A stretch of DNA of 64,000 bases, taken from contig JAQFVV010006312.1 of NCBI GenBank assembly GCA_028023455.1, forward strand, positions 1,922,001 through 1,986,000, read 5' to 3'. The first letter of the stretch is position 1; each line of letters begins with the position of its first letter. The notes under the pieces are model-generated. The model was given only the letters and a program-made list of their open reading frames with translations. It made no database searches and was not told where the DNA came from. The stretch comes from Epiperipatus broadwayi. Taxonomy: Eukaryota > Onychophora > Udeonychophora > Euonychophora > Peripatidae. Made by a program: the position numbers and the translations under genes. Positions 24,189 to 36,905 of this stretch are shown here, piece after piece.

Positions 24189-24197
24189 CCCCCCCCC

Positions 24198-24229
<32 letters not shown>
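24189..24229. repeat. C-run followed by (TA)n
   Basis: A run of cytosines followed by about 15 TA units. Confidence 0.9.
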
Positions 24230-24232
<3 letters not shown>

Positions 24233-24510
24233 CAATTAATATATTATTCTTTATCATTAAATCTATGAATAGTTATAATAATACTATTTCACCAATAGAA
24301 TGTTAATTCTACAATATATAAATATTTGTATTAAACCAATAGACTACAATTAACAGACTGTACCCAGGCTACATAAAGCTTGGTGTTTTTTTAATTAGTT
24401 CCTTTAATAAAATTTTTTTAAAAGATTGAATGTAAATTACATAAAAGATTTAATATTATATAATAAGCACAACAAATTTAGTCACCCTGAAAGGCCGATG
24501 TTTCGATTTC

Positions 24511-25090
24511 AATTATATGCTAATCAAAACTAAATGTAAATATAGTGCTAAACCTCCTATTTTTTTGCCTTCACTATATATCATATTTCAAATATAAATG
24601 TATATATTGTAATCACATATTCACCATGATTTAGATACTATACCTCTGTAGTTCAAAGGCCTTGCACTGATTTTTTTTCCAAGTATTTTTTATTAATTCT
24701 TCACATGAATGTTATAATATGCTAACCAAAACTAAATGTAAATATGTTACTATAGCATCTATTTCTCCCCCTCACTAAATATCCCATTTCAACATGAATT
24801 TATGCTCTGTAAACTTATTTTCTTTGTGGTTTAAGTACTATACCTTTGTAGTTCAGAGCTCCTGTCCTGACATTTTTCTGAACATTTTTTCATTAATCCT
24901 TCACATGAATATAATAATATGCTAATCAAAAACTGTAAATATATTATTATAGCATCTATTTCCCCCCTCACTGAATATCACATTTTAAACATGAATACTG
25001 TAGTCACATTTTCTTCACAATTTAAATAGTATAGCTCTATAGTTAGAAGTATGTTTTTTCTCTGACTTGTGTTTTTAATAGTGGAAACTA
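24511..25090. repeat. Tandem repeat of about 200 bp, 3 copies
   Basis: Starts near 24511, 24711 and 24911 (ATATGCTAA(T/C)CAAAA). Each copy has CATCTATTTC or its variant, CCCTCACT(A/G)AATATC, and a TATACCT(T/C)TGTAGTT block. A flanking segment with TTTAAAGATT(T/G)(G/A)ATGTAAATTA recurs near 24420, 25170 and 25710, so a longer, partly duplicated unit extends to about 25950. Confidence 0.7.
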
Positions 25091-25367
25091 TCATTATGGC
25101 AGAATAAAAAATTCCAGGCTTTTGGCCTGTCATTTTTATAATAATTGGTTATTTTAACAAATTGTTTTTAAAGATTTGATGTAAATTAAACAAAATCTTT
25201 AAATATTATGTAAATAAATTTCCAAATTTTAATAAAGCTAAATTAAAATGTACATGTTTAAATATACCTTAATAAAAAATGTAATTTATTTCTTTTCAAT
25301 AGTTAGTCATGACTAATCATAAGTTTTCTTTAGCTTTATTAATAGATATCATTTATTAATCACAGAA

Positions 25368-25598
25368 TAATATTTAAACAACATTAAACTGTTGCACATG
25401 TGCTTTGGATTTTAAATATAAAATGAATGAATACTAACACTTCAGCCACATGATAAAGTCTTTGGAAAAGATAGAATGGCCATCTATCTTTTCGAATCCA
25501 AACGCTTTTTTATGGGCGAATCTTAAGTGTTCATTTTATAATTAAAATCCAAAGCGCATGTGCAACAGTTTAATGCTGTTTAAATATTATTGTTTATA
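25368..25598. mobile_element. MITE-like element with about 70-bp inverted repeats
   Basis: The left arm (about 25372-25435) and right arm (about 25530-25595) are reverse complements with few mismatches, sharing ATAATATTTAAACA, CATTAAACTGTTGCACATG and GCTTTGGATTTTAA. About 100 bp lie between. No open frame; probably a non-autonomous DNA transposon. Superfamily not determined. Confidence 0.7.
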
Positions 25599-26399
25599 AA
25601 AAACATCACGCTATATAAAATAATTGACTTAATGACAGAATAGAAAAAATTCTGGGCATTTGTGTAATATTTGTAATATTTTTTTAAATAGTTGCTTTAA
25701 CAATTATTTTAAGATTTAATGTAAATATGTTTTTTTTATTAAACACTGCTAATTTATAAAAGTGTGTTAAATATTGCTAAGTATGTCATTCATCTGAACT
25801 ATATTAGGGATTGACAGACCATGGAAGAATTGAACACCTTAATGTCAAATTACAAATCTGTGTTTATGGCTGTTTCTGTATGGGAACCTTTACTGTGAAA
25901 TATATATTACATCTCTGTAGTTAAAAGCATTTGTACTGATTTTTCCCCCAGCAGTTTTTATTTAATGGCAGAATTTACTTCCTTTGAATAAAAATGGAGA
26001 CTGTGAATTTGACACAACATTGGACAAACATTCATCCACTTATCAGGCAACAAAGTAAAATACAAATTTTATATATACATTTTAAAAATGTATTACATTC
26101 AGTTAATTTTTGAAATCTTTACTTTGAATTTATTGAGATAATTTTTATCAAAATTATAAAAATATTTTTGAAAACTTTCTCTTCTTTTGGAATTGATGTA
26201 ATAAAATATAATACTAAACAGCCACTTAAAAATTGATGGAGGTTAATCAAATTTAAAAAAAATGAAAGGAGAGAGAAAAAACTATTAAAATTAAAAATGA
26301 GTTTTGCAGTGATTTTATAACCCAACATGTAAAGCCAAATACTTTTACATATAGAATATGCTAATTCAATTTTCTGTTTACTCAATATGTTGTCTTTTA

Positions 26400-27665
26400 G
26401 TTTATTCAGCAGAAAACTTTTCTTTTTGAAATTCTTCTACAGTATATGTAATTGTATTTCTTTAATGTAATCCATTTTCTGTCATGCCTTCTCAATAAAA
26501 TTAATTGGCATTGCTCTTCTTTAGAATGTTTTTGAGATAGACTTTATAATGTAGATGAATCTACCTTTTTATAAAACCAATGCTCAAGTTCATCCTAAAA
26601 GACTATTTTAGGAAGTTTTCCATTGTTCAGTCATTTTATATGGCTACTCAAACAAAGGTTTGATTTTACAATAGTGGATTCAATTGCATCATATCATGCA
26701 AGCTGAAAAATATATTAATTTATTTTATCATCTAGCCATTGTATTTTTAAAATTGTACTGTGTGAAATGAAAAAATTCTAATGCCTTTAAATTGTGTTGA
26801 TAGGATATCAATGTTTAATATCCATACAATAAATAGGTAAAATAACAACTAAATATACAACTACCTTAACTGCAGTAATTATTTCTTTATAATAAAATAC
26901 ATTATCTTTTAATGTGTTTAAAGAGCAGCAATAGATTGGAGTCTATGTTGTATCTCAACAATTAAATCTTTTTTTAATAAACATATAGAAAATTTTATTT
27001 TGAAATTTGGATACAACTCATATGATCAAATTATTGATGTGCTACATTAAATGGTATTTAGAAAAGGAAAAATTCAGTGATGAAACATCTTGCACTGCAC
27101 ATTCTAAAAGGACTCAAGGTTTATAGGAGCCAAGGAAAGGACCCAGAATTTGATATCTTGGAGATTGGTGACTAAGCTTGCATGACTCAAAATATATAAA
27201 GATAACACCAAAGTTCTTTTCATGGACCCCTCCCCCAACATAATTACATAGATAAATCAGACCCTTCAGCTTGAATTCCAAGATCATAATGTCCAGAGTC
27301 TGAGGGATAGGCTTGAGAAGGGAGGCAAAAAATAATCAATCAGCAAGGAATGTACACTAGCCAGTCAGTCATTGTTTCCAGAATAAAATATTTTCATCTA
27401 GCTATGCAAGGCACAATCCTACCAAACTATTTAAAGTAGTTTTCATTTCCCAGTTGGTAATTGTCTAAGCTGAAAACTGGTAACGAACTTGAATTTCTTC
27501 AACATTTATTAATAAACTGAGATCTTTATAAGTTGCATTTAAAACATTAAGAACATTTCTGTAAATTATGTTTTGAAGTGGGGAAAATAGCACAATCATC
27601 AGCATATTATAAATCCAGAATTCAACAGAAGTTCTTGTTTTTACTTTTAACCAATTCAAATCAAA
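26400..27665 (-). pseudogene. Decayed non-LTR retrotransposon RT fragment
   Basis: Minus strand. An open segment at 27465-27659 reads KVKTRTSVEF, then WIYNMLMIVLFS where a reverse transcriptase has the (Y/F)ADD.VLFS catalytic block, then NVLNVLNATYKDLSLLINVE, matching the LLN.F...Y..LGL.IN.KKT.V region. Further downstream, pieces at 26470-26900 align with the other minus-strand copy at 49.0-49.7 kb. The ADD residues are lost and stops abound. About 27000-27450 looks like an insertion within it. Confidence 0.65.
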
Positions 27666-28035
27666 AATTCCACCATCAAACCTGTATCATATTAGAACTG
27701 TTTAATATCAAATTGAAAAGGGCAAAAATTAATATTTGCTGAAAAGAGCTTTTTTGTATATGTTTGATTATTGTACATTATTGCTGTTATATCAAAATAT
27801 TTTATATTACACCGTTGATTTATTTAAACATATGTAAAAGTAGCACAATGAATTAAACTTCTTTCCATTTTTGAAAAATATCAAATTAAAGGAAAAGTAA
27901 GTTATAGTGCTTGAAAAGTTAATTGACTTTTAAATATTTTCTATTAATTAATGCCATTTAATTCTAATATTATATATGTTTAAAGTAGCTAATTATAATT
28001 AATAACTTTACTATTATTACTTTTATTATACCTAG

Positions 28036-28101
28036 GGAGCATCAGCTATAAGATTCTTAGAAGATTTTATGGAAGAAGAAAAATTTCGAAGTGGAATAAG
28101 T
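28036..28101 (+). CDS. M1 aminopeptidase exon b
   Basis: This 22-codon exon is flanked by a TTATACCTAG acceptor and a GTAAGT donor, phase 0 on both sides. It encodes GASAIRFLEDF followed by MEEEKFRSGIS, the counterpart of the GASVIRML..FLGE..FR.GL helix that directly follows the FD.ISY.K motif in M1 aminopeptidases. The join to the previous exon restores the contiguous YNK-GAS sequence expected in the family. Flanking sequence on both sides is mobile-element or anonymous intron DNA. Confidence 0.93.
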
Positions 28102-28179
28102 GTAAGTATAAATATATCAAACATAAACAATCATCAAATACATTAATAAATAATATTCCAAAAAATCACATACTATTTC

Positions 28180-29172
28180 CAATAATACTATACACTAACT
28201 CTTTTACTAGAGAAATAAATTCACTATGTAGAAAGTTGTTGTGGGGAAAAAGATTGTTTCAATTTTACTAAAACGTATTCAGGCTCTTCTAATACAAAAT
28301 TGTTTGTGACTACATTCAATAAATATTTAACATTCAAAAGACATTAAATATTATTTCTGCTATTGCTCATTTATTTCCTTACATGAAAGTGTTCTTCAAT
28401 ATTACCCTGACAGATAAGCCACAACCAGTCAATGGATACTGAAAAATCTTGTTTATATTAATTCTCAACATTCCAAACTTTACTTATTCACCACCTCAAA
28501 ATAAATTTAAACATTGGAATAAATACCAGATAATTTGCTTTCCCTTTGTGTTAAATGATAAAAATAAAAACCAATTCTAAACATTAACACTAGACAACTA
28601 ACCCATAAATTCAAATTTTGGTCATTAGAACCCAAATATTATGATTTTTTGCTCAAATTAAATCTTGAAGCAGTACCAACATTACACTTTTATAGATACA
28701 GAAGGCATTACATAAATACAGAAGACATGCTGGGTATGTCATAGAGAGACTGAGACTCAAGAACATTATCTTTTTACCTGCCCTTCATTTGATAATATTT
28801 GCTCATCCATATCATCTTTGTACAAACAAAGAAATTGTGACTTTCAAACTCTTTTACAATAATCTGTTAAACGTAGCTATCCACATATTCAAGCAAATAC
28901 TTTTACATTATTTTCACTATGGTGTACAGGATGCTCCTTCATGTATAACAACAATCCAAGAAGACATCCAAATACATTCTGGAACAAAATGGAACTACTC
29001 TGCCTAAGGGATCAAAAAATCGTATCCCAAGAGATGTACACAGCCACTTGGTTCATATTGCAACAACACTCAAAACTATAGAATAAAAAGAGACTAATAA
29101 AAGAGAAAACAAAGAACCTTGTCAGTGTAAAAAATGATTGGATGTGTATTTAAAAGAGTGTAAACTCAAATT
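28180..29172 (+). pseudogene. 5'-truncated LINE copy, left part (split by a younger LINE)
   Basis: Nucleotide similarity to 44766-45640 of the longer LINE at 41-46 kb is visible through landmarks: CACTATGTAGAAAGTTGTTG, ACAGATAAGCCACAACC, AAATTCAAATTTTGGTCA and AGAAGACATCCAAATACATTC each have close counterparts there. It covers the C-terminal end of ORF2 and is full of stops. The element continues after the nested insertion at 32472. Confidence 0.8.
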
Positions 29173-32100
29173 GGCTGCAGAAAGGAGTTTGCTATTAACT
29201 GAAAGGAGACCCTTTGATTCCTCTTGGAGGCCTTAAAGGAACTGAGCAGGGCAAATTCCTAATGTGCACTCCATACGTTCTTGTCGTTGCTGCTGTTATT
29301 ACTATATGTTTATTCATATAGTATACGAACATGGATGGGCTGCTCACCAACACGCATTAGCCAGTGTGGTGAGTTTATTGGCTTTTTACCTCTGAGTTTA
29401 AGATCAAGAAACACCATGGTCTTTCTTCTCAGTGCCTGATAAGGCAGAATGAATGTTTGTGTAAATGATAAAGATTTTTCCCAATTATACAATTATGACA
29501 GACAAAAATAAAGCATGGCCCTTAATCCCAGGAGGCTGTAAAGTCACCAACCAAGGCAGCGGTTGGTGGCCAAAGGCGGAGGGTGCTAAGAATATCCTGG
29601 AGGCGGACCCAGGCTGCCATTTGATGACGACTTTTTATTTAGGTACTTACAACTGCAGATCACTTTCAAGTGAAGGAAGATTGCAAGAATTAGAAGAAGA
29701 ACTCTCTTATATTAAATGGGATATTATTGGACTTTGTGAAGTTAGAAGAAAAGGTGAAGAGACAATTGATTTAAAAAGTGGACATATACTCTATTATAAA
29801 GGCACAAATATTGGAAATACAAGTGGAGTAGGATTCATTATAAATAAAAAGTGGAAGAACAATATTGTGGAGATTGATGGTGTATCAGACAGAGTGGCAA
29901 GATTAGTTATACAACTTAATAGCAGATATCAAATGCAGATAATTCAGGTTTATGCCCCAACAAGTTCTCACAGTGATGAAGTAGTAGAAGATTTTTATAT
30001 GGATGTACAAAAGGCTTTTGATCAGAGTAAACAACATTTTAAAATTGTTATGGGAGATTTTAATGCTAGAATTGGTAAACAAATGAAAGATGAAAGTGTT
30101 GTAGGTAATTTTGGTTATGGTAATAGAAATGAGAGAGGACATAGACTTGTGGAGTTTGCAGAGAAGGAAAAACTTTATATTATGAATTCTTTTTTTGAGA
30201 AAAATGTTAGAAGGAAATGGACATGGAAGCATCCAAATGAAGGTACAGCAGAATTGGATTATATTTTGACTAACAGGAAATACATATTTCAAGATTGTAA
30301 TGTTCTTAATAAATTTAACACAGGAAGTGATCATCGATTAGTAAGGGGTAAGATACATGTTAATGTAAAACTAGAGAGACAAAAATTATTAAGAAAAACT
30401 ATATTTACAGTTGATATTCCTAATCTTCAGAAACATTCTAATGAATTTAAATTAGAACTTACAAATCGGTTTCAAGTATTAGTAGATTTTGAACATGATT
30501 CAGATTTGAATGAAATTAATATGAAAATAACTGATACACTTTTAAAAACTGCAACAAAGATAGCTGGTAGAAAAAAGCAGCAATTGACTAATAAAATTTC
30601 TACTGAGACTAGAGAACTTATGAAGAAAAGAAGGAATATGAAGATATGCAAGAATGATGCATTAAAAAGAATTGAATATCTCGAATTTTGTAAAATGGTG
30701 CGGAAAAGAGTTGAAAATGATATAAGAAAGTATAACTGTGAACTAGCAAGAAAAGCTGTAGAAGAAAATAAAAGTCTTAAGAATGTAAAACAACATTTTG
30801 GTATTGGTAGGAAATTTATATCTGCAATAAGGAAAAAAGATGGAATTATTACTAAAAAGAGGGATGACATTATGAAATTGGTAGAAGATTTTTATCAAGA
30901 ATTATATAGTAATAAAGAACAAGTACCTCCTATATCTATTACATCTTCCGAATTGCCCAGAATTTTAAATGAAGAAGTGAGAAATGCAATTAAATGTATG
31001 AAAAAAGGAAAGGCTCCGGGTAATGATGGAATTATAATTGATATATTAAAAGAAGCAGGTGAAGAAACAGAAAAATATTAGCAAAGTTATATACCAAATG
31101 TCTAAATGATAAAGATGTACCGGATGATTGGAAGAATGCAGTAATAATATTAATATTTAAAAAAGGTGATAAAGAAGATATTAGAAATTACAGACCTATC
31201 AGCCTTTTATCAGTTTTATATAAAATTTTTACCAAGATAATTACAACTCGTCTACAGAGAACCTTGGATTTTCACCAACCAAGAGAACAAGCTGGATTTA
31301 AAAGTGGTTTTAGTACAGTAGATCATATTCAGGTATTGAGAGAAGTTATAGAAAGGACAAATGAATATGAGTTGTCATTATGTTTTGGATTTGTAGATTA
31401 TGAAAAGGCATTTGATTCTATAAACATTTCTTCAGTGATTAAAGCATTGGATCATCAAGGTATAGATCCAGGATATTGTCATATTTTAAAGAATATTTAT
31501 AAAAATGCAACAGCAACAATTAGATTACATAATGATACTGGGAAAGTCAACATTGAGAAAGGTGTAAGACAAGGTGACTCCATATCTCCAAAACTTTTTA
31601 CAGCAGTGCTGCAAGAAGTATTTTGTGGATTAAAATGGGAAACTAAAGGAGTGAAAGTAAATGGAGATTATTTAAGTCATTTAGATTTCGCAGATGATGT
31701 AGTTGTTTTTGCAAATAATGCTTCAGAGCTGCAGGAAATGTTGCAGGAGTTATCAGATGAAAGTAGGAAAGTAGGACTAAAGATAAATGTTAAAAAGACT
31801 AAAGTAATGTTTAATCGATTTGCTCCAAATATGAAAATAAAGATTGATTATGATGAATTAGAAGAAGTTAAGAGTTACAAATACCTTGGTCAGATTATTA
31901 ATACAGATGGAAACATAATAGAGGAAATTAATCATAGAATTAAACTTGGTTGGAGTGCTTTTGGTAGAAATAACTTGATATTAAAAGGAAATATGCCTAT
32001 GTGTTTGAAAAGAAAGGTTTTTAACAAATGTGTTTTATCAGTTCTTACTTATAGATCTGAGACTTGGACACTTAATAGAAGATCAATACAGAGACTTCAG

Positions 32101-32471
32101 ACCACTCAAAGAAGTATGGAGAGATGTATGTTGGGAGTAACAAGAAGAGATCGAAAACGCAATGTATGGGTAAGAGAACAAACAGGTGTTACTGACCTCA
32201 TTGAAAAAATTAAAAGATTGAAGTGGAGTTGGGCTGGACATATTGCTAGAAGAGATGATAATAGATGGACAATTGAAATTTTAAACTGGATTCCAAGAGA
32301 TTGTAAAAGACCCAGAAGGAGACCACATGTAAGATGGATGGATGAAATAAGAAAATGTGTAGGGGTGATGTGGAGAAGAGAAGCTAAAGATCGGAGAAGA
32401 TGGATTAAACTTGGAGAGACCTTCATCCTGCAGTGGATTGATAATGGTTGATAATGATGATGATGATGATG
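29173..32471 (+). mobile_element. RTE-like non-LTR retrotransposon, nearly full length
   Basis: A 3.3-kb element flanked by the 11-bp target duplication AAACTCAAATT (29162-29172 and 32472-32482). It has a roughly 290-bp leader, one long endonuclease/reverse-transcriptase frame broken by a single frameshift, a 3' UTR of only about 20 bp, and a GATAATGATGATGATGATG tail. A very short 3' UTR and a simple trinucleotide tail instead of poly-A are typical of the RTE clade. The perfect target duplication and single lesion indicate a recent insertion. It sits inside the 3' part of an older LINE copy. Confidence 0.85.
29465..32451 (+). pseudogene. Endonuclease-reverse transcriptase ORF of the RTE-like LINE (one frameshift)
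   Basis: The first part (29465-31080) encodes an APE-type endonuclease: YNCRSLS near residue 62, GLCEVRRKG near 94, QVYAPTSSHSD, MGDFNARIG near 195 and the catalytic SDHRLVRGK near 287. A linker and the first RT blocks (KAPGNDGI near 518) follow. The frame meets a stop at 31080. A one-base shift in the adenine-rich stretch just before it lets the protein continue in another frame: DVPDDWKNAVIILIFKKGD, RPISLLSVLYKIF, FVDYEKAFDS near 31390, RQGDSISPKLF, the catalytic FADD at 31687-31698, and the C-terminal WAGHIARRDD near 32230. Proteins like this are often annotated as 'craniofacial development protein 2-like' or 'endonuclease-reverse transcriptase'. The ATG at 29465 is the most upstream start; a later one (29621) just before the endonuclease domain is also possible. 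Confidence 0.88.
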
Positions 32472-32640
32472 AAACTCAAATTTGTAAACCACATACATAT
32501 CCCCTGCTTATGCCCTTTCCTAAATTACAATTTTCAATTTGTTTATATTAATTTCAATTTATCTGTATTTGGCAAAATAGTTATTAATGTAACCCTTTTC
32601 TTGTTATATGCAATAAAGTCCTTTTGAAAGCTAATAATAA
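32472..32640 (+). repeat. Right part of the older truncated LINE (3' UTR and tail)
   Basis: Begins with the second AAACTCAAATT. TGTAACCCTTTTC, then CAATAAAGTCCTTTTGAAAG match TGTAACCTTTTTT and GAATAAATTCCTTTGAAAG at the 3' end of the longer LINE (45822-45860). Both copies end at GAAAG followed by trinucleotide repeats. Confidence 0.8.
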
Positions 32641-32848
32641 TAATAATAATGATGATGATGATGATGATGATAATAATAATAGTAGTAGTAGTAGTAGTAG
32701 TAGTAGTAATAATAATAACAATAATAATAATAATAATAATTGTTAATTAGAGAATATATAAATTAGTATTAAAGTTTATCAGCTTAACGTTTTCGAGGAT
32801 CCATGCCTCATATTCATAGCCTTCATAAAATGTATAATAATAATAATG

Positions 32849-32880
<32 letters not shown>

Positions 32881-32900
32881 AGCAGCAACAACAATAATAA
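32632..32900. repeat. Trinucleotide microsatellites (TAA, TGA, TAG, GAC)
   Basis: Runs of TAA, TGA and TAG from 32632 to about 32740, then a second TAA/TGA/CGA tract at 32832-32900. The first directly follows the LINE 3' end. Confidence 0.9.
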
Positions 32901-35900
32901 TCATAATAAAAACTTTAGCTAATTATTTAGAAATGTTTTGATGTTATTTACAGTAGGAATTATAGTTATTGATGACAAAAACATTCATTTGTCTATGTTT
33001 GAAATATTTTGACTGTCTAGCAGTTAACTAAAAAAAATATAAATAGTTTTCTTCATTATCATTTAAACAAACCATTCTCCTGTGCTATGCACTAGATTTA
33101 ACAATAGTTGCATTTAATATAATCTGTAGGTATTAGAAAATCTAATAATTATTTATATAATATAATTTAAAAGCTTCATCAGAAAATATTGTACTAAATT
33201 ATTATACATCATTCAGACAACAGCATATATGTTTAATTCCAAACCACATACATTTATACACTTATATACAGTGAAACATATGAATAATATTAACTGTTTT
33301 TAATAGTAATTTAAGAATTTTAATGTAAAGACTGCTTAAATATATTCATATAAATATAAAATTATGGCTTAGCAATTAGTAAATCTTTCTATATTTTTAT
33401 TTGTAATCTAATCGTAGGACATAAATCTCAACCATCAGACAAATAAACTCAAGTAATCCAAAAGCAACTTAAAAAGAATATCAAAACAAGAGACGTAAAA
33501 AAAAATTAAAGTACCATCAAGAATTATTTTTTGAAATAAGTTTTGCACTTTTGACAAAGCCTTGGAAGCAGTTATGCATTTCACATATTTTTGTGATTTA
33601 TATAATGTAGCAGAATGGGTATCAGGATTGCATCTGGGGTGACAACATGTAAACCTTAACCCCTATTAATTAAAATATGAAATCTAAATTAAATATTAAT
33701 GATGTTATTAAACAAATGTTAAAGTAATGTTTAACATCCAAAAAATATATAAGAAAATTTATATATTAAAAGAGAGCATCAGATCATGAGAGAGAAATCA
33801 GCCTAGTTACTTCTCAGAAGAGTAACTAAAAGTATCATTATAAATCAACCAGGATTGCAATAAGTTGCATATTACTCAAAATAAATACCAATCATCCTTC
33901 ATCATGAATGATCAATCAAAATATATCAATAAAATAAATCAACAGTTTATCTTGTGGTTGGATTTGAACAATATAGATCAACAGTCAAGCTGGTGACTGG
34001 ATTGGAAATGGGTCTTCTATAGAACAGGTTAACTATTTAGCAATTGCCAGCTTGTGACAGATTATTGAAAACATTAATTTGGATGCACCACTCAAGTGTT
34101 AATCCATCAAATGAATAATCAGAAAAATCTAAACTAATACTAGGATATTGAAACATGCTAATTATCATCAATGCTCTGGCTACTTGTACTGACCAACTAT
34201 AAACTTCATTTCTAAGACTAAACTAAAATTAAATAAAATATAGTGCAGGAACTTTGAAGAACATAACCTTCATGCCAAAACCAGGACAATGTCAGACTGG
34301 AATACCCCTTAAGTACTAAATAAATATCCTTATTTATATATCAGCCATTATACACAAATATAGCTCAGAAGAACATAAGCTCTATTACTGTATATGAATC
34401 AAGAGATGATGGAAACATATTCTAAAAATATTTAAAACCACTGGAATAATTTTTATAATTGAACACAAGTTTATTAACACTAAAAAATAATATTAAAGTC
34501 TAAAATAAGGCTATGCATATCAATTAAGCCTTCTGATTTTGATTAACATACAATAATAACAAATTATCACATTGTGATTTACATATATGTGATTAATGCA
34601 ACATTCATGTTATTACATGGTGCTTTACATGATTAATATATTAGGTTTATTTAAAACCCATTCAGCACACAGGCATGTGGCTTGATATAAAATGATCATT
34701 TTGAACTGACATTTAATGCTAAAAAGATTAAAATTTACATCTAAGTGTCTATTTGACACATTGGTATGTGCAATACAATTGACATATACATACACATATA
34801 CATGTGTGTAATTTTTAAACATATTTGAATTAATTTAAAATAAACATTTTTAGCTCTCATTTTTAAATGAGATAAAATAAATGACTTTAATTTTATAGTA
34901 TGTAATAATATATTTAACATACACATGTGTGCATATTGAATTGCCGGCACTCACTAACATTTACCTATTTTATTTTGTTACAGTAATATTTTTCTAATTA
35001 ATTTAATATTGAAAGTATATAAACATTCACACATATACATGTGTACACAAAAATATAGATGATATTAATCAAGTTCTATTATAATAGTTTACAGTTTTTT
35101 TTTAAATATCAGTTTATAAGCTCCTTTTTTTTCTTTTAAAAAAAGTATCAACTTTTTTTTTTAAAAAAAATATAACAGTCACTTTTGATCAGATTATTGT
35201 TGATTAAATAATTAGAAATGTCTTTAAATTTAAAAATATAGATTTTAAATATTTTTACTTGTTCTCATGAAAAAAAAAAATATAGCAGCATCTATCAATT
35301 ATAACCTTACTCCTAGATTTTTAATCTCAGCAAATTTATTTGCTGATACTTTTAAAGTATCATTTTTTAAGGGAACTACTAAAAACAATTTCTTCAATAA
35401 TATATATAAAATCATCTGTAGACTTCTCCTTTTTTTTAGATATTTAACTTATGCAAATTATTGATATGTTTTACTTTGTTATTAAATTATAATTTTAAAA
35501 GTCATTTTAAGGATTCTAAATGAACTCACCAGCTATATATACATTTATCTGTGCATCTGTGCATATAGATATAGCAGAATATGTATAATTACTTCTTCAG
35601 CAACTGATGGGCTTCTCTTAATGGAGGCTAGTCCAGGTAATTGTCAGTATTGGTAAAGTATTAGCAGGTAGGTATGTTGGCATTCCATGATTTTCCTACT
35701 GTCTAGGATTTCATAAGCTTCAGACCAACAAACTGTTTTACAAAATACTTTAAGACTATGAATTTCAATACAAAAAGTGGGTCATTTTCCTCTATGTGAA
35801 TTCAAACTCCATTATTGAACTGTAAAGCTGCTGATTTCTTATATCATGACTTCAGCTACATCTTCATGGGAACTATTTTTATTTTCCTAACTCTCCAAAC

Positions 35901-36465
35901 ACTAGTTCTTCTAGCCAACTGCTTCACAAAAATATCAAGATAAGAACTGTCTTGAAAATTTCTATGCAAAACTTTGCAACTGGCCAATTTGACCACCTGA
36001 TTCTCAAAAAAATATTAACCAGACTCTTTTGGCAGAAACTGATATTTTTTTTATCAGTCCTTTTATAAAATCATCTGAAATGAAAACAACACTAATTGAA
36101 AAACTTTTTTTTTTATCTCTCTTGATTGGAAACAAATTTAATCCCTCCAAAAGCACTTTTAATTAAAAAGCTAACATTTGGAAATCATATCAAAGATTTT
36201 TAAAAATAGATAATAGAAATGCATACAAGAATTAATTAAAAAATAGATATTTTATACAAGTTTCAATTAGAAGATTCCAAAAATAAACCCTGTTTGTTTT
36301 TAAATTTCAAAATCAGAATATTATTTATTTAGACCTTTTTAAAAAAAATATTTATTTCATAATAAAATTCTGTTTTAATTTAGAGTTATTGAACCCTTTA
36401 ATTATTATTTTTATTCCAAGTGAAATATTGAAAATATCTACAAAAATTTATGTCTGTGTTTATTT
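32901..36465. other. Intron 2 DNA, nothing recognised
   Basis: AT-rich sequence with A- and T-runs around 35100-35170. No coding exon, RNA gene or transposon motif was recognised in these 3.5 kb. Confidence 0.45.
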
Positions 36466-36479
36466 TTATTTTTCCTTTA

Positions 36480-36665
36480 TATATATATTGAACCGTTTTC
36501 AAATATGTGGATTCGAAACACCGGTCTCTTAGGCAGAGAAGAACATACTCGGAGAGTATGTATGCCCAAACGATAGCTATAAAGTATATAACTAGCCTTA
36601 CATTTCCAGGACATAGCTTCTTCTCGGCTGTTGAGTTCAACACCAAATCCAAAGCACTTTTTTGT
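36480..36665 (-). repeat. tRNA-derived SINE-like repeat
   Basis: On the minus strand, GGTGTTTCGAATCC (complement of 36509-36522) is a good B box, preceded by GTTTGGGCATACATACTCTC and followed by a TA-rich end (TTCAATATATATA). The A box is weak, so classification is tentative. Confidence 0.5.
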
Positions 36666-36799
36666 TTGTGTATAAACACGGGTGCCAGCTGTTTATTCTA
36701 AAAGAATACTAAAAGAATAGACAATGCACTTTGAACAGTGGCCACTAACTCAACACCTAAATCCATGACTAGCTCAGCTGTTTGTAATCACTAATAGAT

Positions 36800-36905
36800 T
36801 ATACTTCATTAGTGGTTAAAAGAATTGATAAAAGAATTGTAAAAGGAATTTATAAAAGAGATTGATAAAAGAATTTGGTAAAAGAATTGATAAAAAGAAT
36901 TGACC
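36800..36905. repeat. Short tandem repeat (AAAAGAATTGAT type)
   Basis: Six to seven imperfect units of GATAAAAGAATT and variants. Confidence 0.85.

Noticed and set aside
29903-30870. Open frames on the minus strand inside the RTE-like LINE
   Set aside because: They are antisense shadows of the endonuclease-RT frame.
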